From positions 310,001 through 374,000 of the forward strand of contig JAEZTB010000058.1 in the NCBI GenBank assembly GCA_023443745.1: a DNA stretch of 64,000 nt, written 5' to 3'. The notes below the pieces were generated by a model. That model did no database searches, was not told where the DNA came from, and saw only the letters and a list, made by a program, of their open reading frames with translations. Origin of the DNA: Bacillota bacterium (GTDB lineage Bacteria > Bacillota > Clostridia > DSM-8532). Shown here in pieces: positions 18,469 to 27,504 of this stretch; the first letter of the stretch is position 1; each line of letters opens with the position of its first letter. The translations under genes were made by a program, and so were the position numbers.

Positions 18469-18508
18469 GTGATAAATGAGGGAAGTCTGCACCTCCCTCA
18501 TTTGTCAC
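18469..18508 (-). other. Strong intercistronic hairpin between binding protein and enzyme genes
   Basis: A 15-bp stem (18469-18483 with 18494-18508, one G-T pair) with a 10-base loop, without a T run on the minus strand. It more likely protects the 3' end of the upstream solute-binding protein mRNA, or attenuates the enzyme genes, than terminates fully. Confidence 0.7.
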
Positions 18509-18517
18509 AGCCTTAAA

Positions 18518-19837
18518 CTACTTGCTCAAAATATCCGCAGCCTGTTTATCCACACGTGCGGCAAAGTCCTCAGGAGTGATGGCACCGGCCCATAGAGCCT
18601 CACATTCTTTCTGGAACATGGTCTGGAATCCTGAGCCGTTCATGTTGACCGGGAATGGAACTGCATTCTCCAATGCATCGATAAAATATTTATTGTAGGG
18701 TTTTTCAGCAACAAAAGCAGTAGTATCAACAAGATTGGACGCAGGCAGACCGAATTTCATGTCAAGGGCGATCTGCTGGCCTTCTTTTCCGGATAGGAAT
18801 TCCACAACACGCCAGGACAGCTCGGGGTTTTTGGCGGTCTTGGGTACAACCCAGGTATTGACGAATGACGAGGTCTGACTCTTTCCGTTGATATAGGGCA
18901 TTGGCAGCACCGTGTACTCGACACCGCTTGCATCAAAGGTGGAGGCAGTGGACAGGGCGCCGATCTGCATGGCTACCTTATTGGCCATAAAGGGAGCAAA
19001 CTCACTGTCCCCGAATTGAGCAGCCTGAGCTGCAGAGGGGCACACCTTATAAGTATTGTACAAATCATACATGTACTGTATAGCTTTCTTCGTATTTTCA
19101 TCGGTGCTTAAAACGCTTGATTTACCGTCTTGGGAATACAGGTTTCCGCCATATGCAGCAATCATGGCAAAAGTCTGATCGGTATAGTTTTTCCAGTAGT
19201 ATCCCCATTGGGCGTCGGCACCACTGCCTTTTGTCAGTTGTTTTGCAATTTCGGTAAATTCTTCGATGGTCCAGGTGTCACTGGGAATGGCTATTCCGGC
19301 ATCCTTGAACATCTTGGTGTTCAGATAAATGACCTTTGGGGTCACATCACGACCGGCAGCATAAAGGGTGCCATCTACCGTCAGAGCATTTTTAACAACA
19401 GGATAAAGTGCATTTTTGTACTCCGCACTGGCCAGGTTGTCTAAAGGAAGCAACATACCTGATAGGGCATACCTCGGGATTTGATCCATGGCCAGCATCA
19501 TGACATCAGGAATTTCTCCGCCGGCTAATTTGGTTACCATGGTATCGGCATACTTGCTGGGAACGGTAACAAATTCAAGCTTGATGTCTGAATTTGCGGC
19601 CTCAAAATCAGCCTCCATCTTTTGTAGATGCTGGAATTTGGTGATGTCCCACCAGGTATAAACCTTTAACGTAGTGGGCTCGGCCGGTTTTGGCTTATCG
19701 GTAGCACCGCCTGGACTTGGCGAGCCGGTACCCGGTGCAGGAGTTCCGGATGGCCCTTGACTGCCACATGCAGCAAGACTAAGTGCCATTCCTAAAACGA
19801 GAATCAATGAAAGGACTTTAACAAATGTTTTTTTCAT
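18518..19837 (-). CDS. Extracellular solute-binding lipoprotein, CUT1 sugar importer
   Basis: A 439-residue family 1 solute-binding protein. The signal peptide ends in the lipobox LAACGSQ (Cys24), followed by a low-complexity Pro/Gly/Ser/Thr linker of about 30 residues and then the binding domain (TLKVYTWWDITKFQHLQKME, AGGEIPDVMML, SGKEGQQIALD). It captures an oligosaccharide or glycoside outside the cell and hands it to the two upstream-encoded permeases. Start at 19837 rather than an in-frame ATG at 19882, because GAGGAGGAAATATC directly precedes it and the signal peptide then begins MKKTF. No ATPase gene is present in the cluster. Confidence 0.93.
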   Translation of the reverse strand: MKKTFVKVLSLILVLGMALSLAACGSQGPSGTPAPGTGSPSPGGATDKPKPAEPTTLKVYTWWDITKFQHLQKMEADFEAANSDIKLEFVTVPSKYADTMVTKLAGGEIPDVMMLAMDQIPRYALSGMLLPLDNLASAEYKNALYPVVKNALTVDGTLYAAGRDVTPKVIYLNTKMFKDAGIAIPSDTWTIEEFTEIAKQLTKGSGADAQWGYYWKNYTDQTFAMIAAYGGNLYSQDGKSSVLSTDENTKKAIQYMYDLYNTYKVCPSAAQAAQFGDSEFAPFMANKVAMQIGALSTASTFDASGVEYTVLPMPYINGKSQTSSFVNTWVVPKTAKNPELSWRVVEFLSGKEGQQIALDMKFGLPASNLVDTTAFVAEKPYNKYFIDALENAVPFPVNMNGSGFQTMFQKECEALWAGAITPEDFAARVDKQAADILSK

Positions 19838-19888
19838 GATATTTCCTCCTCTATTTTTTAACCCTTTACGGGTCAGTTTCAAAATGAT

Positions 19889-20749
19889 CTACTTCCCACC
19901 AAAACCTGAATTCAGATTGGATGACATGAATTGCTTTTGGAAGATCAGAAACACAATAATAATAGGGATAATGCTTAAGGATGCACCTGCCAGAATAACG
20001 GCCCAATTGGGTTCCCATTCTTTTAGGTATTTTAAACCCACTGTAAGCGTAAGCTTTTCGTAATCGTTGATTACCAGCATGGGCCACAAGAACGCGTTCC
20101 AAACGCTGCGGAAAGAAAGTATGGCAGTTGTGGCAATGGCTGGTTTTGCATTAGGCAAAACAATGCGGAAGAAAACACCGATTCGGGAACAGCCATCAAT
20201 AATGGCCGAATTCTCGAGATCCTTGGGAATGCTAAGAAAGAATTGGCGGAAAAAGAATATGTTAAAGGCATTGGCCGCGGTAAACATATTGGTCAAAAAC
20301 AACGCTATAAAGGAGTTGTACAGTTTCATATCCACAATGATTTTATAGTTAGGAATTAATGTCACATGACTGGGAATCATCATGGTGGCTATAAAGGCAA
20401 GGAACAAAAAATTTCGCCCCTTAAACTCAAGCCGGGTAAGCGCGTACGCGGTGAAGGAAGCTACCGCAATCATGCAAACCGGAATGGTAGTGGAAAGAAA
20501 CACCGAATTTAGCACGAACTTGCCAAAGGGCAGCACCTCCATCAACCGTTTATAATTTTCCAAGGTGAACGGATTGGGTATCAGGTTGAGAGGATTATCG
20601 GTATAGAGCTGCTGCACCGGTTTTAAGGAGGAGAGCAGGGACCACAGGAAAGGGTAAATCATTAAAATACTGAGTGCAATCATAAAAATATGATAAATCG
20701 TATTGCCTCTGGCAAGGTGCTTATGATCTTTTATCTTAAGCTTACTCAT
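19889..20749 (-). CDS. Carbohydrate ABC transporter permease, MalG-like
   Basis: A 286-residue membrane protein with six predicted helices and the ABC-contacting EAA motif in ENSAIIDGCSRIGVFFRIVLP, with a conserved Gly, near residue 185. It starts three bases after the stop of the partner permease and is followed by the binding protein gene. With the MalF-like partner it forms the channel of a CUT1 importer. Confidence 0.92.
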   Translation of the reverse strand: MSKLKIKDHKHLARGNTIYHIFMIALSILMIYPFLWSLLSSLKPVQQLYTDNPLNLIPNPFTLENYKRLMEVLPFGKFVLNSVFLSTTIPVCMIAVASFTAYALTRLEFKGRNFLFLAFIATMMIPSHVTLIPNYKIIVDMKLYNSFIALFLTNMFTAANAFNIFFFRQFFLSIPKDLENSAIIDGCSRIGVFFRIVLPNAKPAIATTAILSFRSVWNAFLWPMLVINDYEKLTLTVGLKYLKEWEPNWAVILAGASLSIIPIIIVFLIFQKQFMSSNLNSGFGGK

Positions 20750-20751
20750 AC

Positions 20752-21684
20752 TTACTCCCCTCCCTGCTCATTCCGGAATTTATACTGTATCATTGTCACA
20801 ATCATAATAAGTGCGAAGAATATCCACGCCAGTGATGATGCATATCCCATATCATAGAAGGAAAAGCCCTGCTCGTAGATATAGTACATGATGGTACTTG
20901 TAGAGCCCAGCGGCCCGCCGGCTGTCATAATAAAGATGGATTCAAACATATTAAATGCTTCAATGACCAGAAGGATAGCAACCACAAAGGTTGTATTGGA
21001 AAGCATCGGAATTGTAATTCTGAAGAATTTTTGTATGGAAGTTGCCCCATCCACATCCGCCGCTTCGTAGAGGCTTTCAGGAATTGTTTGCAGACCGGCT
21101 AAAAACATAATCATATAATAACCGCTCATTTGCCAGACCCTCATGATTACCAGGGCAGGCTTACTCCATTCGGCGCTGTTCAACCACATAGGGGGATCAT
21201 TAAATCCTATGGCATATAAAAAATTATTTAAGAGTCCCATGTCAGGATTAAAAATCCATATCCACACCATACTTACGGCTACTGTTGACGTAATGCTTGG
21301 TAGAAATAGTGCTGCCCGGTAAGCCTTTGTAAGCCTTCCTGCCTTTTTGTTGATCAGTATGGCAAGCAGTAAAGATGCTGCTAATACAATGGGCACAAGG
21401 AAAATGACAAAATAAAAGGTATTTCCGAAATATTTATAAAAGTAGTCATCATTCACAAAAGCCCGTATGTAATTTTTCAGTCCAACAAATTTGGGAGGAG
21501 TCAACAGATCATAGTCGGTCATGGAGAAATAGAAAGAATAGATGATTGATCCAAACGTAAAAATACTGAAGCCGATAAGCCCGGGAGACACAAAAAGCCA
21601 CCCTAGAAAAGCTTCCTTTTTCTTTAAACTTAATGGCCTCTTGGGATGATTAGCTTTCATAAACTCTTTGCCCATTCTTACCAA
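20752..21684 (-). CDS. Carbohydrate ABC transporter permease, MalF-like
   Basis: A 310-residue membrane protein with six helices and an EAA loop (YEAADVDGATSIQKFFRITI, about residues 205-224). It is the first gene of the transport unit and follows an operator-like motif at 21718-21732. The start is uncertain: TTG at 21684 lies 4 bases from AAAGGA, while ATG at 21675 lies 13 bases away, and neither spacing is ideal. Like many CUT1 systems it lacks a linked ATPase and probably borrows a shared MsmK/UgpC-type subunit encoded elsewhere. Confidence 0.92.
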   Translation of the reverse strand: MVRMGKEFMKANHPKRPLSLKKKEAFLGWLFVSPGLIGFSIFTFGSIIYSFYFSMTDYDLLTPPKFVGLKNYIRAFVNDDYFYKYFGNTFYFVIFLVPIVLAASLLLAILINKKAGRLTKAYRAALFLPSITSTVAVSMVWIWIFNPDMGLLNNFLYAIGFNDPPMWLNSAEWSKPALVIMRVWQMSGYYMIMFLAGLQTIPESLYEAADVDGATSIQKFFRITIPMLSNTTFVVAILLVIEAFNMFESIFIMTAGGPLGSTSTIMYYIYEQGFSFYDMGYASSLAWIFFALIMIVTMIQYKFRNEQGGE

Positions 21685-21717
21685 TCTGTCCTTTCGAATA
21701 TAAGTTTTACAATTGTT

Positions 21718-21732
21718 ATGTTGTTATAACAT
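21718..21732. promoter_or_regulatory. Operator-like motif before the transport genes
   Basis: ATGTTGTTATAACAT, imperfectly palindromic, matches the motifs at 22523 and 23356. It lies 34 bases before the MalF-like start and probably binds the GntR-type regulator encoded upstream. Confidence 0.6.
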
Positions 21733-21770
21733 TTAAGTCCAAAAAAACAGAGGGACTCACCCACCATTTT

Positions 21771-22481
21771 TCATTTGTTCAATGTAACATTAAAGATATA
21801 TTTATCTCCACGGTAAATAGACTCAACATATTCAAAAGGACGGCCATCCAATTCGAACGTTGTTCGGCTAAAAACCAAAACTGGAGTGCCTGGTTTCATT
21901 TCCAGCAGCTTTGTGTCTTTGGCGCTGGCATAGCCGGCTTGAATGCTCTGAGTAGCCTTGCTGCTCTCGCAGCCATAATGATCACGCAGTAATTCGTAAA
22001 GAGATCGTGTCAGATCCAGGCTTTCAATACCTGCAAACCGGTAAAAAGGTAGATGTACCCGTTCTACCGCCATGGGTATGCCATCCGCACAACGTAGCCT
22101 GACAATGACATAGATTTTCTGTGATGTATCAATTCTAAGAGCTTGTGCTACGGTCTCCGAAGGTGTGATAATTTCCTGCTTGATTAATCGGGTGGTCGGC
22201 TCCAGTCCCTGGCTCCGCATTTCATCACTGAATCCGACCAGATGATTTAACTGCATATCGGTTTTTTTTATCGCAACAAAGCTTCCCTTGCCCTGCTGCT
22301 TGTATATGTAACCACCTTTGCATAAGCCGTCCAGAGCCTGCCGGACAGTGATACGGCTAACCCTGAAGAGCTCACCTATCTCTTCTTCGGTAGGCATCTG
22401 GTCACCTTCGTTCAGCCGGCCTGCCTCAATGATACCCATATAATAATTAATGATTTGCATATATCTTGGTTGAGCTTTCAA
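21771..22481 (-). CDS. GntR-family transcriptional repressor (HutC/YvoA type)
   Basis: A regulator of about 236 residues with an N-terminal winged helix (QMPTEEEIGELFRVSRITVRQALDGLCKGG, here only named by its ends QMPTEEE and LDGLCKGG) and a C-terminal UTRA effector-binding domain (EVACLRIDTS-like linker, VYVIVRLR, AVERVHLPF, FEYVESIYRGDKY). Members of this subfamily release DNA on binding a sugar phosphate or amino-sugar phosphate. A TTG at 22481 is the likely start, because AGAGGTGG lies 5 bases upstream; an earlier in-frame TTG at 22499 overlaps that site. An operator-like palindrome upstream suggests autoregulation. Confidence 0.88.
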   Translation of the reverse strand: MKAQPRYMQIINYYMGIIEAGRLNEGDQMPTEEEIGELFRVSRITVRQALDGLCKGGYIYKQQGKGSFVAIKKTDMQLNHLVGFSDEMRSQGLEPTTRLIKQEIITPSETVAQALRIDTSQKIYVIVRLRCADGIPMAVERVHLPFYRFAGIESLDLTRSLYELLRDHYGCESSKATQSIQAGYASAKDTKLLEMKPGTPVLVFSRTTFELDGRPFEYVESIYRGDKYIFNVTLNK

Positions 22482-22522
22482 ACAGGCCACCTCTATCAAT
22501 TGCTTGGTGCTATATTTTTATC

Positions 22523-22541
22523 ATGTTGTTATGACAACTAT
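22523..22541. promoter_or_regulatory. Operator-like palindrome before the GntR gene
   Basis: ATGTTGTTATGACAACTAT contains the perfect inverted repeat GTTGT-TATG-ACAAC. It lies about 40 bases before the regulator start and overlaps a possible promoter (TTGTCA, 17 bases, TATAGC) on the minus strand. Confidence 0.65.
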
Positions 22542-22603
22542 AATTTATCACGAACAACGTAAAAGGTCAATATGTTATTATAAGTTTTTACACTTTTTTC
22601 GAA

Positions 22604-23332
22604 TTAAATCAGGTATTCACCCATGATCTCCGCTACTTCGACTTCTTTGAACCGTAAGGCCGCTTCTTCAAGGATAGGTTCACAATGATGGGAAGAAATG
22701 TGCGTAAGCAATAGTTTTTTGACATCAGCCTTCCCCGCAATTTCGCCTGCTGCTTTTGCCGAAAGGTGATGCGGTATCTCATCATTTTCACTGCTCAGAT
22801 AGGTCGCCTCACAGAGAAACAAATCTGCATGTCTCGCAGCAGATTCAATTTGCGAACAGCGGCCTGTGTCGCCTGAATAGACAAATACCTTGTTTTCTTC
22901 TGCTATCCGCACAGCATAGGATTCAATCAGATGGACTACCTTTGTAAAGCTTATGGTGACCTGCCCCAACTGATAGCTCATGCCATCCGCTATTTCTATC
23001 ATTTTAAACACATCATTGGTCATGAGCTCCTCTCTTGCCCAATCAGGAAGCTTAGGTGTCAGGAGAAGAATCGGCACTATATTTTCACCCTTAGCCTTGC
23101 GTGTTTCCAGCTGATACTTGGCACAAAACAGATCGGCCATATGGTCAAAATGCAGATGGCTGAGAATAATGGCATCTACTTCGATTATATCAGTTTTTTG
23201 CTGGATTTTAGCCATACTGCCATTTCCCATATCAAGTAAAAGCGTGCTGTCTTTCAGCTCCAGCATGTAGCAGGAACAGGCGCCACCGGCCATGGGACAG
23301 GTCGCATTGTTTCCAAAAACCGTTAACTTCAT
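22604..23332 (-). CDS. MBL-fold metal-dependent hydrolase, RNase Z-like
   Basis: A 242-residue metallo-beta-lactamase-fold protein. Zinc ligands are visible as LSHLHFDHMAD near residue 58, YSGDTGRC, CEATYL and a final LLTHISSHH. The arrangement resembles RNase Z-like hydrolases and ribonuclease-unrelated phosphodiesterases of the same fold, so the substrate is open. The gene lies directly upstream of the GntR gene in the same direction, and its promoter carries the same operator-like motif. That places it in the sugar regulon; it may act on a phosphorylated or cyclic intermediate. Confidence 0.75.
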   Translation of the reverse strand: MKLTVFGNNATCPMAGGACSCYMLELKDSTLLLDMGNGSMAKIQQKTDIIEVDAIILSHLHFDHMADLFCAKYQLETRKAKGENIVPILLLTPKLPDWAREELMTNDVFKMIEIADGMSYQLGQVTISFTKVVHLIESYAVRIAEENKVFVYSGDTGRCSQIESAARHADLFLCEATYLSSENDEIPHHLSAKAAGEIAGKADVKKLLLTHISSHHCEPILEEAALRFKEVEVAEIMGEYLI

Positions 23333-23355
23333 TTTATTCCCTCCCTCTTAAATTT

Positions 23356-23411
23356 ATGTTGTTATGATAATATAATAATTTTATGAGTGTCAATAGGACT
23401 TTTTGTTGACA
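23356..23411 (-). promoter_or_regulatory. Promoter and operator of the MBL hydrolase gene
   Basis: On the minus strand TTGACA (in the arm near 23386-23391) is followed after 18 bases by TATCAT, which lies inside the operator-like motif ATGTTGTTATGATAAT (23356-23371). A bound repressor would cover the -10 box. The -35 box is also inside an 11-bp perfect inverted repeat (ATGAGTGTCAA at 23383-23393, TTGACACTCAT at 23406-23416). Confidence 0.55.
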
Positions 23412-23426
23412 CTCATGCTTCATATG

Positions 23427-23457
23427 AAAAAAACGGTCACCCTTCGGATAACCGTCC
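23427..23457 (-). terminator. Terminator of the SpoVK-like gene
   Basis: On the minus strand ACGGTTATCC and GGGTGACCGT form a hairpin followed by seven T. Confidence 0.85.
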
Positions 23458-23483
23458 TTAAAAACATGCAGCCTTTATATCTG

Positions 23484-24566
23484 TCACCTCATGAGATCAT
23501 TGAGTTCTATTTTATCCAGGTCCTCCTCCACAAGGTTGGAGAGATCCTCATCCGAAACTGTTTCTAAGGCAGCCAGCCTGTCGGCCTGGACAGCTAAAAG
23601 CTTTTCAAACAGATTACGCACCGTCCTTGCATTGGCAAAGCTGTCGGAACGGGATTCGTGCAATTGAGTCAGCATCTGGTTTACCTTTTTTGTTGCTGCC
23701 TCAGTAGGCTTGTAACCATTTTTATCACACATCTTGGTGAAAATATCAAGTAACTCCGAAGGGGAATAATCATCAAAATTGATATATTTGTTGAACCGTG
23801 ACTGAAGACCGGGATTGGATTCAAGAAACTCTTCCATTTTGTCGGGGTATCCTGCAACAATAACAATTAGATCATCACGGTGGTCTTCCATAGCTTTTAA
23901 GAGGGTGTCTACGGCTTCGTAGCCAAAATCATTCTCCCCGCGCCGGGAGACAAGGGCATAGGCTTCATCAATGAAAAGCACACCACCCATGGCTTCCTTC
24001 ACAACCTCCATAACCTGGGGTGCTGTCTGACCTACGTATTTAGCAACCAAACGAGAGCGATCGACCTCAACCAGATGTCCTTTGGAGAGCACTCCAATTT
24101 CTCTGTAAATACCCGACAGCAACCGCGCCACAGTGGTTTTGCCCGTCCCCGGATTTCCGGTAAAAACCAGGTGCAGGGACATGTCAACCTGAGGAAGCCC
24201 CCGTTCCTTACGCATTTTCATAATCTTAACCACATTGGTAAGGGATTTTACGTCCTCCTTAACCTTTTTCAGGCCAACCAGGTTGTTGAGGTCCTCCATG
24301 AGCTCTTCCAGACTTTTCTTAGGAGCTGTTTCTTCTTCCATTTCATCATCGTGGGGTCCGTCACCGGGATCGAATTGCATATCCTGACCTGATGGACTTT
24401 TAGCTGAGTATGAATCATCAATGATGGGAAGCCTGCTTTCAAACAGGTCGTTATATACTCCTGAAATGGGATTACGCTTTAAAAGCGCATCCATTTCATC
24501 CAGAAGCGAATTGAGATCTTCATTATTATTCTTTTTATTGAAGTAAGGATTATTATTGTTGTCCAT
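23484..24566 (-). CDS. spoVK: AAA ATPase, stage V sporulation protein K / CbbX-like
   Basis: A 360-residue AAA+ protein. The N-terminal 90 residues are polar and low in complexity, starting with an Asn-rich stretch. A single ATPase module follows, with Walker A FTGNPGTGKTTVARLL near residue 142, Walker B GGVLFIDEAYAL near 202, and the arginine finger in GLQSRFNKYINF. The fold matches the CbxX/CfxQ family, which includes SpoVK, a mother-cell protein needed for spore maturation in Bacillus. The sporulation role is inferred from family and organism type. GGGAGA precedes the ATG, and the gene ends at its own terminator. Confidence 0.8.
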   Translation of the reverse strand: MDNNNNPYFNKKNNNEDLNSLLDEMDALLKRNPISGVYNDLFESRLPIIDDSYSAKSPSGQDMQFDPGDGPHDDEMEEETAPKKSLEELMEDLNNLVGLKKVKEDVKSLTNVVKIMKMRKERGLPQVDMSLHLVFTGNPGTGKTTVARLLSGIYREIGVLSKGHLVEVDRSRLVAKYVGQTAPQVMEVVKEAMGGVLFIDEAYALVSRRGENDFGYEAVDTLLKAMEDHRDDLIVIVAGYPDKMEEFLESNPGLQSRFNKYINFDDYSPSELLDIFTKMCDKNGYKPTEAATKKVNQMLTQLHESRSDSFANARTVRNLFEKLLAVQADRLAALETVSDEDLSNLVEEDLDKIELNDLMR

Positions 24567-24624
24567 GGTTTTCTCCCTTACCGGTCATGGTCTTTGGGAA
24601 AAGTGTTTATTGCTCTTAAAGACC

Positions 24625-25275
24625 TTAAAGCTTTTCCAGCAACTCAAGCGTGATATCTCTTATAGATGATACCACAAAATCCGCTTGAGTAGTATCTTGA
24701 TCCCCGGAATTGGGATTTTTGACCCCAATGCATTTCAAGCCTGCACCCTTGGCCGCCTGGATACCTTTAGTGGCGTCTTCAATGGCGACACACTCACCGG
24801 GTTCAAGCCCCAGAGCTTGAGCCGCTTTGGCATAAATCTCGGGATTTGGCTTACCATAGGAAATTTCATCAGCAGTCACTAAAGCATCAAAATAGGCTTC
24901 CACTCCTACATTTTTCAGGATATGCTCAGCAAAGTACCGAGGTGATGATGTTGCCAGCGCGATCTTCATTCCCTGCTTCTTTGCAGCCTGCATGAGCTGG
25001 GGAATTCCGTCTATGGGTTCCAGCTTTTCCTCAAAGAAACGCTTTTTTACATAAGTCATCTGCCGTTCCATCAACTCTTCGGGAGATTCTTTAATGTCAT
25101 GACGGGCAATCAAAATCGGCCACATTTCCTCGTTGATAACACCGATAAATTCATAGATTTCACTGGGATGGGGCTCCTTCCCAATGTCTCGCATCACTTG
25201 AACGGTCAAATCGATGTGTATGGGCTCACTATCGATAATAACACCATCCATGTCAAATACTAATCCTTTAATCAT
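24625..25275 (-). CDS. HAD-superfamily phosphatase, beta-phosphoglucomutase-like
   Basis: A 216-residue HAD hydrolase with motif I FDMDGVIIDSEP (residues 7-18, nucleophile Asp7), motif II ATSSPR near 110, and motifs III/IV around KPNPEIY and CVAIEDATKGIQAAK. A helical cap sits between motifs I and II. It belongs to the beta-phosphoglucomutase/phosphoglycolate phosphatase group, but the exact substrate is not visible. It begins 10 bases after the helicase stop and is probably cotranscribed with it. Confidence 0.88.
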   Translation of the reverse strand: MIKGLVFDMDGVIIDSEPIHIDLTVQVMRDIGKEPHPSEIYEFIGVINEEMWPILIARHDIKESPEELMERQMTYVKKRFFEEKLEPIDGIPQLMQAAKKQGMKIALATSSPRYFAEHILKNVGVEAYFDALVTADEISYGKPNPEIYAKAAQALGLEPGECVAIEDATKGIQAAKGAGLKCIGVKNPNSGDQDTTQADFVVSSIRDITLELLEKL

Positions 25276-25284
25276 GCTGCTCTC

Positions 25285-27504
25285 CTATACCTTTTTTAAT
25301 TTTGCAAAGCTTTCCATAAGCCTTTTCATGCCATATTGATCAAATTGAATATCTAAACGGAAATCTCCGCTTTCTGCGACCCTGCTTTTGACAATGCCCT
25401 CACCAAACTTTTTATGCAGCACCCGATCCCCTACTTGAACATTTTCGCCACTATCTTCAGTAGCTCGGTTAAAGGCCTTGATTTTGGCCTTGAGATCAGA
25501 TAGATCCACAACCTTACCGGAAGGAGCAAACCCGGATTGACTTTGAGCTTCCCCACCGCGCCGCATCGGCATTTTATCACTAAACGCATCCTCAATTAAT
25601 GGTTCCGGTATTTCTCTAACAAAGCGTGATTCCCGATTATAAGTGGTACTGCCAAAGAGCATGCGGCACTTGGCATTTGTGATGTAGAGATCTTCTCTGG
25701 CCCGAGTAATGCCGACATAGCAAAGTCGCCTTTCCTCTTCCAGCTCGGCTTCCTCGGTGATGGAGCGGTAGCTGGGGAAAATACCTTCCTCCAAGCCAGC
25801 CAAAAAAACAACCGGGAACTCCAAGCCTTTGGCACTATGTAGGGTCATGAGCACAACACGATCTCCCACTTCCTCTGTATCATCAATATCCGCTACCAAT
25901 GAGATATGTGCCAGAAAATCTTCCAAGGTCGGCTTTTCTTCAGTGGTTTTTTCAAACTCCCGTGCAACTGATATAAATTCCTTAATATTCTCAATACGGG
26001 TTCTGGCCTCATCAGTCATTTCCAATTCCAGCTCTTTGACCAAGCCGCTTTTTTCAATGAGCATCTCAATAAATTCCACCAGCTCTGTCTGGGATGCAAG
26101 TAGCTTCATACTCTCAACGAAATTGAAAAATTCGTTAAGATTTCGGTAGGCTCTAGCTAACTCCGGAAAATCAGCCGCTAATGAAATGATTTTATACATA
26201 CTCACATCTTCACTGATCGCATACTGCTCAATTTTATCCATGGTGGTCTTGCCAATACCTCTTTTCGGGGTATTGATAATTCTCGCCAAGCTGATATCGT
26301 CATTTGCATTTTGGGTCACTCTCAACCATGCAATAACATCCTTGATTTCCTTGCGCGCATAGAACTTGAGGCCTCCATAAATTTTATATGGAATCCCTTG
26401 CTTCATCAGCACATCCTCGAATACTCGGGATTGGGCATTGAGGCGGTAGAGAATTGCCATATCATTAAAGCTCTTGCCTGAGCTCTTCAATGAGCGCATT
26501 TGTCCGGCTATGAAGTAAGCCTCATCACGCTCATCAGAAGCCTCATACCGCTTGATGAGAGTACCCTCAATATTCTTTGTCCAGAGTTCCTTCTCTTTTC
26601 GCCCTGTGTTGTTCTTAATAACCCCATTGGCAGCATCCAAAATATTTCTTGTGGAGCGATAGTTTTGCTCCAACTTGATAATACGACAATTGGGAAAATC
26701 CTTTTCAAAGTCTAGGATATTGCGGAGGTTTGCGCCACGCCAGCCGTAGATCATTTGGTCATCATCACCCACAACACATATGTTTCCGTGTTTTCCGGCT
26801 AACATGCTGACCAGCATGTACTGAGCTGTATTGGTGTCCTGGTACTCATCCACCATGACATAGCGGAACTTATCGGCATAATAATCCAGGATCTCAGGAA
26901 AATTCGACAGGATACGTATGGTGAGTAGGATAATATCATCAAAATCCAGAGCGTTATTTGCTTTGAGCTTTTGCTGATAGAGCTCATAAAGAGCCGCAAT
27001 CTTGCTTAGACGATAATCCGAGGCGTAGAGCCGCTTGAATTCAGCAGGCCCGATCAGCTCATCCTTGGCCCGCCCTATTTCATGGAGAACCGACCGCGGC
27101 GGGAAATTCTTATCATTAATTCCCAATTGCTCCAGACAGCTTTTCATAAGACTTTGCTGGTCATCTCCATCGTAAATGACAAAGCTTTTATCGTATCCTA
27201 TGCGTTCAATATCACGTCTTAATATTCTAACACAAGTAGCATGGAAGGTACCTACCCAGATATTGTTGGCTTCCGGGCCAATGAGAGTTTCCATTCTATC
27301 CTTCATTTCACGTGCTGCTTTATTTGTAAAGGTTATGGCTAATATATTCCAGGGACGAATGCCTTTTTCATCAACAAGATGAGCAATTCGATGAGTTAAG
27401 ACTCTAGTTTTACCTGACCCTGCTCCCGCGAGAACAAGTAAGGCGCCTTCAGTATGCAGTACAGCCTGCTTCTGCTCAGGATTTAGGCCTTCCAAAAGAT
27501 TCAT
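25285..27504 (-). CDS. pcrA: ATP-dependent DNA helicase PcrA/UvrD
   Basis: A 739-residue superfamily 1A helicase, the usual length for PcrA of Gram-positives. Motifs in order: Q-motif GLNPEQKQAV, Walker A AGAGSGKTRVLTHR (about 27-40), TFTNKAAREM, DEYQDTN, GDDDQMIYGWRGA, LEQNYRST, and VVLMTLHSAKGLEFPVVF with GITRARE near the end. It unwinds DNA 3'-5' in repair and rolling-circle replication. AGGAGG precedes the ATG. The downstream HAD gene is almost contiguous. Confidence 0.96.
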   Translation of the reverse strand: MNLLEGLNPEQKQAVLHTEGALLVLAGAGSGKTRVLTHRIAHLVDEKGIRPWNILAITFTNKAAREMKDRMETLIGPEANNIWVGTFHATCVRILRRDIERIGYDKSFVIYDGDDQQSLMKSCLEQLGINDKNFPPRSVLHEIGRAKDELIGPAEFKRLYASDYRLSKIAALYELYQQKLKANNALDFDDIILLTIRILSNFPEILDYYADKFRYVMVDEYQDTNTAQYMLVSMLAGKHGNICVVGDDDQMIYGWRGANLRNILDFEKDFPNCRIIKLEQNYRSTRNILDAANGVIKNNTGRKEKELWTKNIEGTLIKRYEASDERDEAYFIAGQMRSLKSSGKSFNDMAILYRLNAQSRVFEDVLMKQGIPYKIYGGLKFYARKEIKDVIAWLRVTQNANDDISLARIINTPKRGIGKTTMDKIEQYAISEDVSMYKIISLAADFPELARAYRNLNEFFNFVESMKLLASQTELVEFIEMLIEKSGLVKELELEMTDEARTRIENIKEFISVAREFEKTTEEKPTLEDFLAHISLVADIDDTEEVGDRVVLMTLHSAKGLEFPVVFLAGLEEGIFPSYRSITEEAELEEERRLCYVGITRAREDLYITNAKCRMLFGSTTYNRESRFVREIPEPLIEDAFSDKMPMRRGGEAQSQSGFAPSGKVVDLSDLKAKIKAFNRATEDSGENVQVGDRVLHKKFGEGIVKSRVAESGDFRLDIQFDQYGMKRLMESFAKLKKV

